Origin: Longimicrobium sp.
Lineage (GTDB): Bacteria; Gemmatimonadota; Gemmatimonadetes; Longimicrobiales; Longimicrobiaceae
Assembly (NCBI RefSeq): GCF_035474595.1
Contig: NZ_DATIND010000149.1
Location: 1 to 64,000, forward strand
Direction: 5' to 3'
Length of the DNA stretch: 64,000 bases
Below are positions 61,948 through 64,000 of the stretch, in pieces (position 1 is the stretch's first letter; every line of letters starts with the position of its first letter). A model generated the notes under the pieces. The model saw only the letters and a program-made list of their open reading frames with translations, ran no database searches and was not told the DNA's origin. Both the position numbers and the translations under genes were made by a program.

Positions 61948-62056
61948 GGGTGCCCTCCCTGTAGGGTGATGGGAACCGCAGCCGGCCAAACCATCGTCGG
62001 CAGCTATAATCATGTTTCCGGAATTTTTCTGCGCAAGAAAGATGCGCGGCTGCACC

Positions 62057-62338
62057 TCAGGCGGGGTCGTTCGTGGGTGCGAACGCGGCCGCCGCGTCCG
62101 CGGAAGTGACGACGGGCACGACCTCGAAGTCGACCAGATCGCTCCACGCGGCGATCCATTCGTCCAGCAGGCGCCGGTCGTCGCACTCCATCACCTGGTA
62201 GCAGCGGCGCAGGTCGGCCGTCACCCAGCTGGCCACGTAGCGCAGCCCGTCCGGCGCCAGCCGCCCACGCTCGCGGAACCGCGCGTACACCGGCGCCGCA
62301 TCACCCCCGCGAAAGTGCTCGACCACCATGTAGAGCAT
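62057..62338 (-). CDS. DUF3303-like small protein
   Basis: The 93-residue protein begins MLYMVVEHFRGGDAAPVYAR and continues ERGRLAPDGLRYVASWVTAD and LRRCYQVMECDDRRLLDEW. This pattern of an antiparallel-strand, ferredoxin-like small domain is typical of DUF3303 and related dimeric alpha-beta barrel proteins. Function is unknown. It stands between a Cys-rich protein gene and a repeat. Confidence 0.8.
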   Translation of the reverse strand: MLYMVVEHFRGGDAAPVYARFRERGRLAPDGLRYVASWVTADLRRCYQVMECDDRRLLDEWIAAWSDLVDFEVVPVVTSADAAAAFAPTNDPA

Positions 62339-62389
62339 CGGCCGTTCAGGCTGGGAGTGAGATGGAGGTGGTCGGCCCAGGGTAACTGA

Positions 62390-62524
62390 AGGCGAATGAA
62401 TTCGCGGCAACAACAGCACAAAGTCCCTGCGGGACTGCTGCCTCGGCGCCTGCGCGTTCGCCAGGCATCGGGGAAGTCCGCGCGGGCGGACTGTGTGCCG
62501 TTGTAGCCGCGAGTTCACTCGCAT
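62390..62524 (-). repeat. Two-hairpin repeats, type B copy 7 plus adjoining type D copy
   Basis: Same arrangement as at 57824 and 59290, with GCGAATGAATTCGC, GTCCCTGCGGGAC, AGTCCGCGCGGGCGGACT and GCGAGTTCACTCGC. Confidence 0.85.
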
Positions 62525-62568
62525 CTTCCAAGCATTCAACGCCGTGGAGATGGAGCTTGCCGCGATTC

Positions 62569-63912
62569 CTACCTCGCCGCCGCCATGCCCGGCGCCGCGG
62601 TGACGCGCCAGATGGTGTTGCCGACGTCGTCCGCGACGAGGAGGGCGCCGCGGCGGTCGAGGGCCACGCCCACGGGGCGGCCGTACGCGTTGCCGGCGGG
62701 GTCCAGGAAGCCGGTGAGCACGTCCACGGGCTGGCCCCGCGGCGCGCCGCCGGCGAAGGGGACGAAGATGACCCGGTAGCCGCTGCGGGGCTCGCGGTTC
62801 CACGATCCGTGCTGGCCCACGAACATCCCGTGTGCGAAGGTGCCCGGCAGGCTCGTTCCCGCCGACCAGGCCAGCCCGATCGAGGCGGTGTGCGGCCCCA
62901 GCGCGTAGTCCGGCCGGATCGCGCGGGAGACCAGGTCGGCGCGCTGCGGCTTCACGCGGTCGTCCACCGTCTGCCCGTAGTAGCTGTACGGCCAGCCGTA
63001 GAACCCGCCGTCGCGCACCGAGGTGATGTAGTCCGGCACCAGGTCGCTGCCGATCTCGTCGCGCTCGTTCACCGCCGTCCACAGCGCGCCCGTCTCGGGC
63101 ACCCACGCCAGCCCGTTGGGGTTCCGCAGGCCGGTGGCGAACACGCGGTGCGCGCCGGTGCGCAGGTCCACCTCCCAGATCGCCGCGCGCCCCTCCTCGG
63201 CCGCCATCCCGTTCTCGCCCACGTTGCTGTTGGAGCCCACGGTCACGTACAGCTTCGTCCCGTCGCGCGAGGGCAGGATGTTCTTGGTCCAGTGGTGGTT
63301 GATGCGCCCCGCCGGCAGGTCCACCACGCGCGTGGAGCCGCCGCTGATGCGCGTGTCGCCCGGATTGTAGCGGAACCGGACAACCGCGTCGCTATTCGCG
63401 ACATACAGGTCGCTCCCGATCAGCGCCATCCCGAACGGCGAGTTCAGCGCCTCCAGGAAGGGTGTGCGCACCTCGGCCACCCCGTCGCCGTCGGCGTCGC
63501 GCAGCAGGGTGATGCGGTTGGCGCTCGGCACCCCCGCGCCCGCCTTCCCCTGCAGGCGCCGGAAGAACCATCCCTTGATCCCCCTGCCGTCGTCGGGCCG
63601 CACCGGCGCGTTGGTCTCGGCCACCAGCACGTCGCCGTTGGGGAGCACGTACAGCCAGCGCGGATGCTCCAGCCCCGTGGCGAACGCGCCCACGGCGGTG
63701 CCCGGCGCCGCCTGCGGCATCACCCCCCGGGGCCAGCCGCGCGCCGGGGCGATCAGCACGTTCGGGAGCAGCCCCACGCGCGGCGCGGGCAGCATCGGCG
63801 CGGGCCCCGTCCCCGCGGCCACGGACAGGCGCGCCGGGCTGCTGCACGCGGCCGCGGCCATCGCGGCGGCCACGAGCGCGAGCGAACGGCGCGGGAAGAT
63901 GGAGATGGTCAT
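62569..63912 (-). CDS. PQQ-dependent sugar/sorbosone dehydrogenase-like lipoprotein
   Basis: The 447-residue protein has a lipoprotein signal (MAAAACSS, Cys23) and a six-bladed beta-propeller as in soluble aldose/sorbosone dehydrogenases. Visible blades include the segments [55 protein letters not shown] and [20 protein letters not shown]. The conserved His and Arg residues that contact PQQ appear in INHHWTKN and GLRNPNG. The coenzyme could be PQQ but no PQQ synthesis gene is in view. Confidence 0.88.
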   Translation of the reverse strand: MTISIFPRRSLALVAAAMAAAACSSPARLSVAAGTGPAPMLPAPRVGLLPNVLIAPARGWPRGVMPQAAPGTAVGAFATGLEHPRWLYVLPNGDVLVAETNAPVRPDDGRGIKGWFFRRLQGKAGAGVPSANRITLLRDADGDGVAEVRTPFLEALNSPFGMALIGSDLYVANSDAVVRFRYNPGDTRISGGSTRVVDLPAGRINHHWTKNILPSRDGTKLYVTVGSNSNVGENGMAAEEGRAAIWEVDLRTGAHRVFATGLRNPNGLAWVPETGALWTAVNERDEIGSDLVPDYITSVRDGGFYGWPYSYYGQTVDDRVKPQRADLVSRAIRPDYALGPHTASIGLAWSAGTSLPGTFAHGMFVGQHGSWNREPRSGYRVIFVPFAGGAPRGQPVDVLTGFLDPAGNAYGRPVGVALDRRGALLVADDVGNTIWRVTAAPGMAAAR

Positions 63913-64000
63913 TCGGCCCTCCCCTGCGGAAACGCGGAAAGCGTCGCCAGCCCGGACGGCCCGGGTGGCGGCCGCCGATCAATGCAGATCGCGCACCGGA

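Overview
The window is GC-rich (third codon positions almost always G or C) and densely packed with genes. It looks like a chromosomal segment of a Gemmatimonadota bacterium, most likely of the Longimicrobium group. I infer this from the caa3-type oxidase set, the System I cytochrome c maturation operon, the pinensin-like leader peptide and the dispersed two-hairpin repeats. No 16S gene is present to confirm it.

Layout. Positions 40-4374 encode a caa3-type cytochrome oxidase operon. Positions 5.0-14.7 kb hold a MazF-like toxin, a C-terminal processing protease, an M28 peptidase, Dtd, Maf, and a HicB-glpK-YfiM-like string coupled by ATGA overlaps. Positions 15.1-19.0 kb hold a Rieske/FAD oxidoreductase, FolE and a di-heme cytochrome c. 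Positions 19.3-25.2 kb are a ccmEFHIABCD operon that should build the window's c-type cytochromes. It is atypical: CcmE has CxxxY instead of HxxxY, the CcmH-like protein has lost its CxxC, and there is no CcmG. Positions 25.7-30.4 kb hold a conserved hypothetical protein, a two-subunit serine dehydratase and a PspA operon.

The most striking region is 30.5-35.8 kb. A YoeB-type toxin-antitoxin unit together with the 3' tail and terminator of pspA has been duplicated in tandem. The toxin gene of the second copy is cut in two by a 3.57-kb, visibly AT-richer insert. The insert starts with TTAGGC, ends with a 99-bp attC-like site (GCCTAAC ... G|TTGGGC), and excising it in silico rejoins the two toxin halves in frame. 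It is therefore best read as a very large integron-type gene cassette placed at a secondary site. Its cargo on the minus strand is a compact operon: a Pepco-like small protein, a caspase (peptidase C14) and a 512-residue protein of unknown family. Caspase and partner share a beta-domain motif LxPGxYxLR. This looks like an undescribed caspase-based conflict system.

Positions 35.9-64 kb return to ordinary GC-rich content: an AI-2E family transporter, a DUF1611 protein, an aspartyl protease with PDZ domain, YggX, a vanadium haloperoxidase, a PLP enzyme, a pinensin-like Cys-rich repeat precursor, a DUF3124 lipoprotein, an amidohydrolase, a glycosyltransferase, an old yellow enzyme, DinB, SDR, M23 and M6-like peptidases, a cold-shock protein with a glycine-rich tail, MOSC, VOC, DUF5990, a methyltransferase, a cytochrome P450, a TetR regulator, and a sorbosone-dehydrogenase-like lipoprotein.

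Intergenic spaces are rich in structured repeats: a two-hairpin family (13 sites, both strands), a 70-bp family (5 copies), heptamer tandem arrays, CGCACTTC arrays and strong terminator hairpins. No tRNA, rRNA or CRISPR array was recognised.
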